Source: Erysipelotrichaceae bacterium (lineage in GTDB: Bacteria > Bacillota_I > Bacilli_A > Erysipelotrichales > Erysipelotrichaceae). Taken from it: a stretch of DNA of 45,198 nucleotides. A model generated the notes under the pieces. That model did not search any database. It had not been told where the DNA came from and saw nothing but the letters and a program-made list of their open reading frames with translations. Positions 31,634 to 40,617 of this stretch are shown here, in pieces; the stretch's first letter is position 1, and every line of letters starts with the position of its first letter. The translations under genes were made by a program, and so were the position numbers. Where the stretch lies: NCBI GenBank assembly GCA_017473335.1, contig JAFULN010000010.1:1-45198 (forward strand). The letters are read 5' to 3'.

Positions 31634-32386
31634 TTAAATATGTTGTGCTTTCTTATCTTTAAGATACCATGGTAAATAAGCCAGACAAAACAGAATAGTA
31701 ATGGCAACTGCGATAATTAAAATGCGCAGACCATAATGTGGAGGAAGAATGTCCAGAATAGATGGTGCACTTTCAGGTCGTGCCATATAAAGATAGTTTG
31801 CTCCAGGGATGAGTGAGTTGACCCATGCAGCAAAGATTGCCAGTCCAATCAATGCGGTATATGAGCGCAGAAAGGACCTTTTATTTGGGCGCATACCATG
31901 GACAAATATCATATAAAATATCGCAATATATCCTAATGTGTGCTCCAGCCAGAACTGATAGTAGCGAAATCTTGTTGGACCACAATATGTGAGTGGTGTT
32001 GGTGTCAATAAAGCGAAAATCGATCCACACAGCAGCCAGAAATAAGAAATATCAAACAAACGCTGACTTTTTCCAATGATCATAAAGGAACAGAAGATGA
32101 CAGCCCATGCACATACACCAATTGGAAGATGCTCGATGGCACCGTTGGACAGCCATGGGGCTGCAGATAAGCGCCAGTAATAGGACATGTCGCAGATGAT
32201 CAGCATAAAACCAAGAATATATCGGAAGTTTGTTTCATATTTTGATGATCGGATTCTATCTTTATATTTATACAGTAAAAATAATGCTAGAAATAACATT
32301 AGAATTGGAAGAATATGAGCAAATGAAAATAATGAGAATTCAGGATTAACTCCTGCACCAAAAAAGTAAATAAAAAATTCTTGCAT
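31634..32386 (-). CDS. YwaF/TIGR02206 family membrane protein
   Basis: A 250-residue protein with seven membrane helices. FSFAHILPILMLFLALFLLY, LPIGVCAWAVIFCSFMII, and LEHTLGYIAIFYMIFVHGMR with AAWVNSLIPGANYLYMARPE are the diagnostic segments of the TIGR02206 family; the conserved His and Asn/Tyr residues near helix ends are present. Function is unknown. It is better matched to the family than the gene at 11303-12130. GGAGACCTATTT precedes the ATG. Single gene, divergent from the HPr-lactate dehydrogenase gene. Confidence 0.85.
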   Translation of the reverse strand: MQEFFIYFFGAGVNPEFSLFSFAHILPILMLFLALFLLYKYKDRIRSSKYETNFRYILGFMLIICDMSYYWRLSAAPWLSNGAIEHLPIGVCAWAVIFCSFMIIGKSQRLFDISYFWLLCGSIFALLTPTPLTYCGPTRFRYYQFWLEHTLGYIAIFYMIFVHGMRPNKRSFLRSYTALIGLAIFAAWVNSLIPGANYLYMARPESAPSILDILPPHYGLRILIIAVAITILFCLAYLPWYLKDKKAQHI

Positions 32387-32469
32387 AAATAGGTCTCCAT
32401 TTTTTTACAGTATACGATGAATAAATACAAAATACAACGTATATCAAAGATTTAAAGTCTTTGTATAAA

Positions 32470-32487
32470 TTGTTAAAAGAATCACAT
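32470..32487. promoter_or_regulatory. candidate Rex-like operator at the HPr-lactate dehydrogenase promoter
   Basis: TTGTTA-N6-TCACAT, ending 5 bases before the -35. All 12 fixed bases recur before the alcohol dehydrogenase gene (7604-7621, other strand). It differs by few positions from Rex sites. A second small palindrome, TCACAT-TTG-ATGTGA (32482-32496), overlaps it and the -35. Confidence 0.45.
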
Positions 32488-32492
32488 TTGAT

Positions 32493-32521
32493 GTGACAAA
32501 CAAGAATGCAGGTGATATACT
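32493..32521 (+). promoter_or_regulatory. promoter of the HPr-lactate dehydrogenase gene
   Basis: GTGACA (32493-32498), 17-base spacer, TATACT (32516-32521) with TG one base upstream (extended -10). AAAGGAGGG follows before the ATG. Confidence 0.7.
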
Positions 32522-32542
32522 ACAAAAAAAGGAGGGAAACCT

Positions 32543-33832
32543 ATGAAAGAAATTAAATATGTAGTTACCAATCCACTGGGGGTTCATGCCAGACCATGTG
32601 CTTTGCTTGCTCAATGCTGTGTAAACTTTAAGAGTGAAATTCTTGTAAAATCCAATGAGAGTACTGCTGATGGACGCAATGTATTAAGTTTGCTTGCACT
32701 TCAAATTAAATGTGGAGATGTAATGCATATTACAATTGATGGTTTTGATGAAGAAGAAGCTTATACAAGTGTCTTGTCAGTGATTGAAAAAGAATTTAAT
32801 GAAAGAAAAGAATCAAAGGTATTAAAGATTGCATTCTTTGGTACAAAAGATTATGATCGTACATTCTTTAGTGAATTGACAAAAGATAAGGGTCATGGAA
32901 CCTATAATTCTGAGATTAAATACTTTACATCAAATTTAGGACCTGAAACTGCTGGAATGGCTCAGGGTTATGATGCTGTTTGTGTCTTTGTCAATGATGA
33001 TGTTTCTCGCTCTGTGATTGAACAGCTTCATGCTTATGGAGTACGATTGATTCTATTGCGCTGTGCCGGTTTCAACAATGTAGATCTAAATGCTGCTAAG
33101 GAATACAGTATTACAGTGCTTCGTGTTCCTGCATATTCTCCATATGCAGTTGCAGAACATGCAATGGCTATTTTACAGCAGGCTAATCGTCATTTGCACA
33201 AGTCTTACAATAAAGTAAAAGACAATAACTATGCACTTAGCGGATTGCTGGGATTAGATTTGCATAATAAAGTTGCTGGAATTATTGGAACAGGGAAAAT
33301 TGGTATCTGTATGGCTCGTATCTGCAAGGGCTATGGCATGAGTGTCATTGCCTGGGATGCATATCCAAATCAGTCCTATGTAGATGAAGGATTGTTAACT
33401 TATGTTACAAAAGAAGAACTGTTTAAAAAGTCAGATTTAATTTCATTGCATGCGCCTTTGTTCCCATCAACTCATCATATCATCAATGAAGAATCGATTG
33501 GATTGATGAAAAATACAGTGATGCTGGTAAATACAGCGCGTGGTGGACTCATTGATAATGAAGCACTGATTGATGCATTGAAGAAAGGTAAATTCCATGC
33601 AGTTGCCCTGGATGTTTATGAAGGGGAAGATACAAATGTGTATACAGACTGCTCAGATTTACCAATTGCTAATGACATTACAGCTCGTCTTTTGAATTTC
33701 CCACAGGTAGTTATTACTAGTCATCAGGCATTCTTTACAAGAGAAGCAATGCAGGCAATTGCAGTAGTAACGATGGAAAATGCTCGAAATTTCAATGAGG
33801 GTTATGATTTTGGGACTGCTGAAGTAAAATAA
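32543..33832 (+). CDS. HPr phosphocarrier domain fused to D-lactate dehydrogenase
   Basis: One uninterrupted 429-residue frame. Residues 1-88 are an HPr domain: NPLGVHARP carries His15, the site PEP-dependent Enzyme I phosphorylates; the regulatory Ser46 position is Asn46. From about residue 94 (KIAFFGTKDYDRTFF) runs a full-length D-lactate dehydrogenase: LRCAGFNNVDL, VPAYSPYAVAEHA, GIIGTGKIG for NAD, and catalytic Arg333 (NTARGG), Glu360 (DVYE) and His394 (TSHQ), all present. D-LDH reduces pyruvate to D-lactate with NADH. The HPr domain could couple sugar-PTS phosphorylation state to this step. Own strong promoter and terminator; no other PTS gene nearby. Confidence 0.93.
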   Translation: MKEIKYVVTNPLGVHARPCALLAQCCVNFKSEILVKSNESTADGRNVLSLLALQIKCGDVMHITIDGFDEEEAYTSVLSVIEKEFNERKESKVLKIAFFGTKDYDRTFFSELTKDKGHGTYNSEIKYFTSNLGPETAGMAQGYDAVCVFVNDDVSRSVIEQLHAYGVRLILLRCAGFNNVDLNAAKEYSITVLRVPAYSPYAVAEHAMAILQQANRHLHKSYNKVKDNNYALSGLLGLDLHNKVAGIIGTGKIGICMARICKGYGMSVIAWDAYPNQSYVDEGLLTYVTKEELFKKSDLISLHAPLFPSTHHIINEESIGLMKNTVMLVNTARGGLIDNEALIDALKKGKFHAVALDVYEGEDTNVYTDCSDLPIANDITARLLNFPQVVITSHQAFFTREAMQAIAVVTMENARNFNEGYDFGTAEVK

Positions 33833-33839
33833 AAACAAG

Positions 33840-33880
33840 GGGCTGTTCATGATATGTTTTATCATGAACAGCCCTTATTA
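33840..33880. terminator. bidirectional terminator after the HPr-lactate dehydrogenase gene
   Basis: GGGCTGTTCATGATA (33840-33854) pairs perfectly with 33860-33874 over a 5-base loop. It contains the last codons and stop of the convergent C39-like gene. Confidence 0.88.
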
Positions 33881-34368
33881 ATTCCAAAATAGACAGCTCC
33901 AAAGTATTTTCTTTTCTTTAGAAAGTCTTCAATGCTTGTTCCAAGAGAGTCAGGTCCTTTAGAATTTGAATAAGTATTGTATCCAATATAGCCTTGTTCA
34001 GTTTTTTCGACTGCGACAAAATGCGCACCGATTTTCTTTTTGGATTTCCACCAGAAAAATAAGATTCCTGCATCACTTTGTTGAGCAAGCTGATCGATTT
34101 GTTTGCGTTTTGTGGTGAAGTGGACCGTATATCCATGTCGTCTAAGCACCCATGCCGGTGACATGAGGAAAGAACCTATGTTGCCATTGAGGACAGGTAC
34201 ATCGTGTTCTAATTCGTAAATAATTTCTTTTGGATCTGGATGATGCCCAAATAAGACAAGGATGTTGTAGACTGCAATCCATCCGCATCCTGTGGCGGCA
34301 CTGGAACGAAATCCATAGCGCAGTTCCTTTTTAGGGATATCGTTTTGACAAAAAATGAATGGTTTCAT
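33862..34368 (-). CDS. C39-like papain-fold cysteine protease (predicted)
   Basis: A 168-residue protein. ATGCGWIAVYNILVLFG near residue 28 gives a candidate catalytic Cys28 at the start of a helix; GAHFVAVEKTEQGYIGYNTYSN at about 115-136 gives His and Asn in the order of papain-like C39 peptidases. There is no signal peptide or membrane helix. It begins 1 base after the stop of the S9 peptidase gene, so the two are one operon and probably act on peptides in succession or together. The family link is by motif order, not a close match; an inactive binding protein is possible. Confidence 0.6.
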   Translation of the reverse strand: MKPFIFCQNDIPKKELRYGFRSSAATGCGWIAVYNILVLFGHHPDPKEIIYELEHDVPVLNGNIGSFLMSPAWVLRRHGYTVHFTTKRKQIDQLAQQSDAGILFFWWKSKKKIGAHFVAVEKTEQGYIGYNTYSNSKGPDSLGTSIEDFLKKRKYFGAVYFGINKGCS

Positions 34369-34369
34369 A

Positions 34370-36334
34370 TTATTTCAGATATTTTTCCATCCAGTTTGTG
34401 ATTTCTTCCAGACGACGAACACGATGCTTAGGCTTGCCACTTCTGCTTAATTCATGATTTTCACCATGGAACAGCACAAAGCGAGTATCTACACCTTTAT
34501 CTACAATTGCGGTATAAAGCTGAAGCCCTTGTTCAAGTGGACATCTGTAATCTTCATCAGAATGAATAAACAGTGTTGGTGTAACGATATTGTCTGCGTA
34601 CTTTAATGGAGAGTGTTCCCAAAGTTTTTCAGGGTTGTTGAAGATATTTCCATGAATCTGATCTTCCGCAAAAAACATGCCAATATCACTCGTTCCATAG
34701 AAAGAAATCCAGTTTGAGATTGAACGCTGTGTTGCAGCACATGCGAAACGATCTGTATGGCCAATGATCCAGTTAGTCATAAAACCGCCATAACTTCCGC
34801 CAGTAACTCCTACTCTTTTTGGGTCAATGGCAGGATATTTTTCCAGTACTATATCTGTGAATTTCATCAAATCATCATAATCAATTGTTCCATATTTACC
34901 AAAGATATCCATAAATTCATTGTCTCTTCCATCAGAGCCTCGAGGGTTAGTGAAAAAGACAAAGTAGCCCATGTTTGCCCATACCTGCATTTCATGGTAG
35001 AACACTTTTCCGAATGCAGTTTTAGGACCGCCGTGTATATCTAAGATAGCAGGATATTTCTTAGATGGATCATAGTCTTTAGGAAGCAATACCCATCCTG
35101 TCAATGAAACACCATCATTGTTGAACTGTACTTCCTGGTAATCTGCAATGTACTTATTTTTTAGAATTTCTTCATTAAAATGAGTCAGCTGTTCATGATT
35201 GCGATAGAGTTCCTGCAGTTTGCCATCTTTCATCGCAACATAGAAGAAATCATTCTCATGCATATCAAAACAATCGATACTTCCAACAAGTACAAGCTCA
35301 TCTTGCAGCTGTCCCTTTGAATCTAAAGAGACAATGATGCCATCTTTTTCTCTTGTAGTTGTGTAATAATATTTATTTCCTGTAACTTTTGATGTTTTTC
35401 CTCCACCATAACGGCAGTCACTACCCAAAGAGTTGCGTGTGCTGAGTGTATTGTCATTCAGAAGTGTAATTTCGTGATTCTTGTTAATAAAGTAGAATCT
35501 TCCATTTTCATTTTGACCATGTTTCAATTCTTTATTTCCAATCAACAAGATACCATCATGAAAGTAATGTGCACCTTGTACAATCATTTCATCTTCTTTT
35601 ATTAGAGAAGTCCATTCTTTGGATTCAAAATGATATGTGCAGACAGCCATCTTTCTAGATGGTTTATTTGTGAGTTTGTGAGAAATAATTAATACTTCAC
35701 TGTGATCTTTATTCAAGGTAAAGGTAGATACATGATTGTCATCACAGGTTAGTGGAGTAATTTCTTTTGATTCACTGTTAAATAGATAAACACGATTTAC
35801 TGTATTTTTAGCGTATCCTGCACCATTGTGACAGAAGGGAATCTTTGTGAAGACTTCGTAGTCTTTATTTTCTTTCTTTGCCTTTAATAAAGCATCTTTC
35901 TGATCTTCTCTTCCAAAGATGGAATAATCTTGATTGTAGCTTGCAGAAAAAATATAGAGATTTCCTTGAATATGTTCAATTTTAGTTACATTTAAAGGTA
36001 AATCAAAGGCTTTCTGTGCTTCTCCGCCTAGAAGTGACAGAGTATAATAACTGCTTACTTCTTCACCGTTCTTTACTTTTTCTTGAGCTTTTGTATCTCT
36101 TGAACTTTTAAACAGAATCGTTTGATTGTCCAGATACATTGGAGAAGTATCTTTTCCAGAGGATGTTAACTGTATTGTGTTTCCGTCTTTCCACATAGAT
36201 AGATTCGTTGTATAGGTGTTATTCTCCTCATCACATTGAGTTGTGGTAAATACACAGGATGTTCCATCTGGACTGACAGTCACATTGCTTAAAAACGTAT
36301 AGTTTAAGAAATCTTTTAATTCAATTTGTTTCAT
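34370..36334 (-). CDS. S9 family prolyl-oligopeptidase/acylaminoacyl-peptidase-like
   Basis: A 654-residue serine peptidase. The N-terminal 400 residues are a beta-propeller-like region (VSPDGTSCVFTTTQCDEENN at the start). The catalytic alpha/beta-hydrolase domain holds the nucleophile in GGSYGGFMTNW, the Asp in HSDEDYRCP and the His in GENHELSRSG, plus ILDIHGGPKTAFG for the oxyanion region. No signal peptide, so it degrades peptides in the cytoplasm. AGAGGTACACCT precedes the ATG. First gene of a two-gene operon with the C39-like protein. Length is normal for the family. Confidence 0.92.
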   Translation of the reverse strand: MKQIELKDFLNYTFLSNVTVSPDGTSCVFTTTQCDEENNTYTTNLSMWKDGNTIQLTSSGKDTSPMYLDNQTILFKSSRDTKAQEKVKNGEEVSSYYTLSLLGGEAQKAFDLPLNVTKIEHIQGNLYIFSASYNQDYSIFGREDQKDALLKAKKENKDYEVFTKIPFCHNGAGYAKNTVNRVYLFNSESKEITPLTCDDNHVSTFTLNKDHSEVLIISHKLTNKPSRKMAVCTYHFESKEWTSLIKEDEMIVQGAHYFHDGILLIGNKELKHGQNENGRFYFINKNHEITLLNDNTLSTRNSLGSDCRYGGGKTSKVTGNKYYYTTTREKDGIIVSLDSKGQLQDELVLVGSIDCFDMHENDFFYVAMKDGKLQELYRNHEQLTHFNEEILKNKYIADYQEVQFNNDGVSLTGWVLLPKDYDPSKKYPAILDIHGGPKTAFGKVFYHEMQVWANMGYFVFFTNPRGSDGRDNEFMDIFGKYGTIDYDDLMKFTDIVLEKYPAIDPKRVGVTGGSYGGFMTNWIIGHTDRFACAATQRSISNWISFYGTSDIGMFFAEDQIHGNIFNNPEKLWEHSPLKYADNIVTPTLFIHSDEDYRCPLEQGLQLYTAIVDKGVDTRFVLFHGENHELSRSGKPKHRVRRLEEITNWMEKYLK

Positions 36335-36473
36335 AGGTGTACCTCTTTATAGGTTCTATTTTAGCACTTTTAAATAGATGTTTGAATGAAAAAAGGACGA
36401 AGAAAGATAAGGAGGAAAAACTGACCAAAATTCGGAAAAACGTGAACAAAAAAAGGAAAAGGGCGGTCATTTC

Positions 36474-36502
36474 TTGGAAAAGGATATGATTTCCTTTATT
36501 GT
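36474..36502 (+). promoter_or_regulatory. candidate promoter of the STAND-JAMM operon
   Basis: TTGGAA (36474-36479), 17-base spacer, TATTGT (36497-36502), 40 bases upstream of the chosen start. Confidence 0.4.
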
Positions 36503-36541
36503 ATATATAAAGAGAATATGAACTGCAAAGGGGTCATTCAA

Positions 36542-39454
36542 ATGGTAAAAGTAATGATGTCATTGAAAAATATATATAAACTCCTAATGAATAATGACTT
36601 TCCGATTTATTCAGCAAGTGTAATTAGCGAGGCGGATCGAAAAGGGCAGACAATGCTTCGTTTTTGGCATGCTCAGCTGGTTGAAGAATATCGTTGTTTA
36701 CCAAATGGAAAGATGATTTGGAAAAATGACGGGAAGAGAAACCGCTATACATCACATTTATGTAATCGAAATACAGAGATGAAATGTTATAAAGAATATG
36801 CGATGGAAATTGCATCAATGATTCATGTAACATCATTGCTTCATCAGATTTCTAAATATATAGATTTTCTTCAAAGACGAAAATATCGCCATGATATCTT
36901 GCTGAGAAGAATCCGTGAACTGATTAGACTAGCAGAAAATGAAGATCCGTATGTGACAGAAGAAGTTGCAAAGCATGTTTTGGATGGGGTTCAGATGCCA
37001 GAATGGCTGCAGCAGTGTGGAGTGTCAGGGAGTCTATTTCAGGCAGCTTATTTGTTGACAATATTGACTTTATATTCAGCTGCATCAGAAGAAATGGGAA
37101 GTACTGCAATGGCAATTCTTCGTTCCAAAGAATTTAGCATGAAAGAATTATGGGAAGCCCATAACCATATCGATCAGATGAAAAAGAAAACGACAAGTTT
37201 TCTTACTGTACATTCAAGCTTGCTTCAGGATAATTCTCTTCCTGTACACTGTTATTTTGGCAGAGAATCAGAATTGTTTGACTTAAAAGAAATGGCATCA
37301 ACTGGACGGAAATGTCTGATAAGTGGTGTTGGGGGCATTGGTAAAACAGAAACTCTGAAACAGCTGATACGTTTATGTATTGAGGAGAAAGTTGTCGATA
37401 AAATAGCGGTTATTCCTTATGAATCAAGTATTGTAGATAGCTTTTCTAGATGTTTTAGAGAATTTGATACTCAGGATTATCAAACTAGTTTTCATAGCAT
37501 TATGCTTCACTTACAAAGAGAGTGCTCACAAAACAAAGTACTCTTATTAATAGATAATTTAACAAATGATTTAGAAGAAGATCCTGAGTTGAAACAACTT
37601 CTAGATTTAGATTGTACAGTTTTAATCACAACACGTCGTAAAAAAATAGATGGATTTGAAAGTTATTATTTAGAGAGTCCTTCAGTCACTACAGCATCTC
37701 TGATTTTTAGAGATAACTATGGACATCCTTTAAATGCAGAGGATAGTCAATGTTTATCAGAAATGCTGAAAGATGAATTGTGGTGTCATCCGTTGACCAT
37801 TCGATTGATGGCACGAGCAGCAAAGTATCAAAACTGGTCAGTACAAGAACTTAGGAGTCAGCTGAAAGAAAAAGGATTGAATATTTCATGGCAGGAAGAC
37901 AGGACTGTTCGTCTAGGACAAATCTATCGTCAGCTTTATTCTTTTTCTCATATTCCGAAAGAATGTCATCCTTTAATAGAAGTGTTTACACTTTTGCCTC
38001 GTGACAGTTATTCTGAAAGGTTTTTGAAGGAGAATTTTCCACAAGTAACTGGAAATGATGTTAATAAAAAGCTGCTTCTTTTAAAAGAAGGAGGATGGCT
38101 TGATGAAGATAATCAAGGATGGTCAATGCATCCATTTACTGCACAATGTTTGAGACACAAGGTTTTGTCTGAGCAGAAGTTAGAGTCTTTGATGAATAGC
38201 TTTTGTGAACAATGGCAGCATACAACACTAAATATTAATGCTTATGATCAGCAAATCATGCATCAAAGCGGTAATATTTTGCTTCATGCAGTATCGTTTT
38301 TAAATGGAAGCATTAGTAAAAGATGGATGAAGGCTGCATTAAGGGCGTTGAGTGCAGTGGAATACAGCCACACTACGCATATAACCTATTTAAAGAAGAT
38401 GGAACAGTTCATGAAGCATTGTGATCAGAAAGATGATGAGATTGAACTTTTGTATTATATTGCATCAGGACGTCACCATGTTGGTAAAAAAGAAGATATT
38501 TTATCAGTTTATTATCGAAATAAAGAACAGTTAACTGTTTCAGAAAGTCTCTTTTTCACCTTTTGTCATTATGCTGCAGAAACATTAATGTTTCTGCAGG
38601 AGTATTGCAAAGCTGATGAGATCTTTCAGGTAGTGATAAAATCGGATACTACCCCTGACCAAAAGGCGTCTTCATATTTCATGTGGGGAATATGCGCAGA
38701 AAAACAGGGTCAGTTGGAAGAGGCTTTGCGAAGAAGTATACAGGCGAAAGAGTATGTGCTGGAGCATCCAGAATGCACTGATCATATACGGTTACGCATT
38801 CTTTCGACAACAGCGAATAATTGCATACTTTTTGGAAAAAAAGAGGAAGCTGGAGAATTGCTGAAAGAAGTTCAAAAACTACTTGCGGTAAGAACTACTC
38901 CACTGGACTTATCACAGTACCATACTTCTTTTGGGACTTTTGAATTGTATTATGGCAATTTAGAAAAAGCACTGGATCATTACGAGAAAAGTGTGAAATT
39001 GTATGAAGAATATTTAGGGAAAGATAGCACTTTTTACACTATACAAGGACAGATTGCGATTGTGCTTCAACGTTTAAAGCGTTATTGCGAGGCAGAAAGG
39101 GTTTATCTAGATTTACTAAATTATGCTAAAAAGACACAGAATGATCGTTTGTTACAGCTATTTAGTAATAATCTATCAGTGGTTTATTTAGAGTTGAATC
39201 AGCCGGATGATGCATTAAAGCACTTAAAGACAGCTCTTAAACTTGCAAGAGAAATTGGAGGAATTACATTGGCAGAAGCATTAAGAAATTGTGCTCGTGC
39301 CTATGGATTGCTCAATGAGGATAGAAAAGAATATTCTTCACTGAAGGAAGCTGTGCCTTTGTTGATAGAATCTTATGGGGAGAATCATCCACGCACAGCA
39401 GCTGCAAAACAGCGATATGAAAAACTTAATCAGATAATTAAAATGGAGAGATGA
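36542..39454 (+). CDS. STAND (NB-ARC-like) NTPase with C-terminal TPR repeats
   Basis: A 970-residue protein. The first 235 residues are helical and unrecognised. YFGRESELFDL opens the NTPase, with Walker A GVGGIGKTET at about 260-269, Walker B KVLLLIDNL near 333, sensor LITTRRK near 362 and an MHP motif (WSMHPFTAQC) near 528, the STAND counterpart of MHD. From about 690 onward run TPRs (GNLEKALDHYEKSVKLYEEY, NQPDDALKHLKTALKLAREI). STAND proteins oligomerise after ligand binding and act in signalling or anti-phage defence. The ATG at 36542 follows AAAGGGG by 8 bases, better than the ATG at 36518. First gene of a seven-gene operon. Confidence 0.85.
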   Translation: MVKVMMSLKNIYKLLMNNDFPIYSASVISEADRKGQTMLRFWHAQLVEEYRCLPNGKMIWKNDGKRNRYTSHLCNRNTEMKCYKEYAMEIASMIHVTSLLHQISKYIDFLQRRKYRHDILLRRIRELIRLAENEDPYVTEEVAKHVLDGVQMPEWLQQCGVSGSLFQAAYLLTILTLYSAASEEMGSTAMAILRSKEFSMKELWEAHNHIDQMKKKTTSFLTVHSSLLQDNSLPVHCYFGRESELFDLKEMASTGRKCLISGVGGIGKTETLKQLIRLCIEEKVVDKIAVIPYESSIVDSFSRCFREFDTQDYQTSFHSIMLHLQRECSQNKVLLLIDNLTNDLEEDPELKQLLDLDCTVLITTRRKKIDGFESYYLESPSVTTASLIFRDNYGHPLNAEDSQCLSEMLKDELWCHPLTIRLMARAAKYQNWSVQELRSQLKEKGLNISWQEDRTVRLGQIYRQLYSFSHIPKECHPLIEVFTLLPRDSYSERFLKENFPQVTGNDVNKKLLLLKEGGWLDEDNQGWSMHPFTAQCLRHKVLSEQKLESLMNSFCEQWQHTTLNINAYDQQIMHQSGNILLHAVSFLNGSISKRWMKAALRALSAVEYSHTTHITYLKKMEQFMKHCDQKDDEIELLYYIASGRHHVGKKEDILSVYYRNKEQLTVSESLFFTFCHYAAETLMFLQEYCKADEIFQVVIKSDTTPDQKASSYFMWGICAEKQGQLEEALRRSIQAKEYVLEHPECTDHIRLRILSTTANNCILFGKKEEAGELLKEVQKLLAVRTTPLDLSQYHTSFGTFELYYGNLEKALDHYEKSVKLYEEYLGKDSTFYTIQGQIAIVLQRLKRYCEAERVYLDLLNYAKKTQNDRLLQLFSNNLSVVYLELNQPDDALKHLKTALKLAREIGGITLAEALRNCARAYGLLNEDRKEYSSLKEAVPLLIESYGENHPRTAAAKQRYEKLNQIIKMER

Positions 39455-39457
39455 CAG

Positions 39458-39631
39458 ATGGAACGTATGACAACCAGAGATTATGACCACTATAAATCAG
39501 CGATTTTAGCAGCAAATGATTCACAGGATAAAGAAGCTTTACGTCAAATAAAAAAACAGCTGATTGCTAGATATGGATTAGATAATGATGATGTATATTA
39601 TCTTTTGAAGTTATTTCGTTATAACGTCTAG
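39458..39631 (+). CDS. 57-residue protein of the STAND-JAMM operon
   Basis: Starts 3 bases after the NTPase stop, with GGAGAG as ribosome site. The product is helical and charged (TTRDYDHYKSAILAANDSQD, IKKQLIARYGLDNDDVYYLL). No known family. Its stop overlaps the AGGAGG ribosome site of the next gene, so translation is probably continuous along the operon. The strong ribosome site and tight packing argue that it is real; it may be an adaptor. Confidence 0.65.
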   Translation: MERMTTRDYDHYKSAILAANDSQDKEALRQIKKQLIARYGLDNDDVYYLLKLFRYNV

Positions 39632-39642
39632 GAGGCAGGCAG

Positions 39643-40599
39643 ATGGAACAATTTATTACAACATGCAAAAAGTGTCATACAAAGCTTGCTTTACCTAAAA
39701 ACAGAGGATTATTAGAAGTAACTTGCCCAAAATGCAAATATATCTTTGACTGTGATACAGGTCCAAAGCTCTCAGGTGGTTCAATGAATGAAAAAAATGC
39801 AGAGACACAATCAGTAAATGCTCACACTGAGCAGCGAGGTAGACAATTGATTATCAAGCGAAATGCTGATATCAACGGAATGATTGTCAAATGGACGCTG
39901 ATATTAGATGGAGTCAAACAGTTGACCATAGGAAGTGGTGAAACAATTACTGTACCAATTTCATCAGATGCGCATGTATTGAAAGTTCAAAACGGAAATC
40001 GAATCCCGTTATTTTCTGATTCTGGATATATTCCAGCAGAAAGTAAAGATTGTTATGTGACGCTTAGAATTGATAATTCGAAACAGTGGACGACATTGAA
40101 AATCAACAACAAGACAATTGGTGTAATTGAAGTGAATCAAACTCAGGAAACAGGTGTTAAAGGATTTTTTGGGAATATTCAAAAAGACATTCAGCGCAAT
40201 AAAGATGAAGCAGCTGCTGAACGCGAATGGATTCGTGAGCATCCTGGATCAGAAGCAATCTGTGAATATTTTTATCAATTATTTCAGGAAGGCTGGCCTG
40301 GCTATAACTGGTTAAAATCGAATAGAGGCTATCCCCTCTATTTGAAGATTGATTTTTCAGGAATCAAAATCTGTTACAATGATCCGACCGCAAAGACTCT
40401 TTTACCTCAGGATGTCATTGTACAATCTTATTCTTATCAAGAAATATACAATTGGTACGGATTAAAGAGTCAGGATGGATTTAGTTACTTAGACAAAAAG
40501 ATTCATAAAGATGAATTGAATTCCATGATTATTGAACGTATCCTGCAGCACCCTCATATCAAATACAGTGGTGGTTTAGTTTTAAGAATGTTTAGATAA
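39643..40599 (+). CDS. zinc-ribbon protein with a beta-rich middle domain
   Basis: A 318-residue soluble protein. Cys8, Cys11, Cys28 and Cys31 (TCKKCHTKL and VTCPKCKYIFDC) form an N-terminal zinc ribbon. Residues about 65-175 (GMIVKWTLILDGVKQLTIGS, GETITVPISSDAHVLKV) are beta-rich and faintly PEGA-like. The last 120 residues (AICEYFYQLFQEGWPGYNWL, KIHKDELNSMIIERILQHPH) look mixed alpha/beta and are unrecognised. AGGAGG precedes the ATG by 8 bases. No ubiquitin-like ending (no C-terminal Gly-Gly). Role unknown. Confidence 0.7.
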   Translation: MEQFITTCKKCHTKLALPKNRGLLEVTCPKCKYIFDCDTGPKLSGGSMNEKNAETQSVNAHTEQRGRQLIIKRNADINGMIVKWTLILDGVKQLTIGSGETITVPISSDAHVLKVQNGNRIPLFSDSGYIPAESKDCYVTLRIDNSKQWTTLKINNKTIGVIEVNQTQETGVKGFFGNIQKDIQRNKDEAAAEREWIREHPGSEAICEYFYQLFQEGWPGYNWLKSNRGYPLYLKIDFSGIKICYNDPTAKTLLPQDVIVQSYSYQEIYNWYGLKSQDGFSYLDKKIHKDELNSMIIERILQHPHIKYSGGLVLRMFR

Positions 40600-40617
40600 A
40601 AAGATGGGAGATAAACA

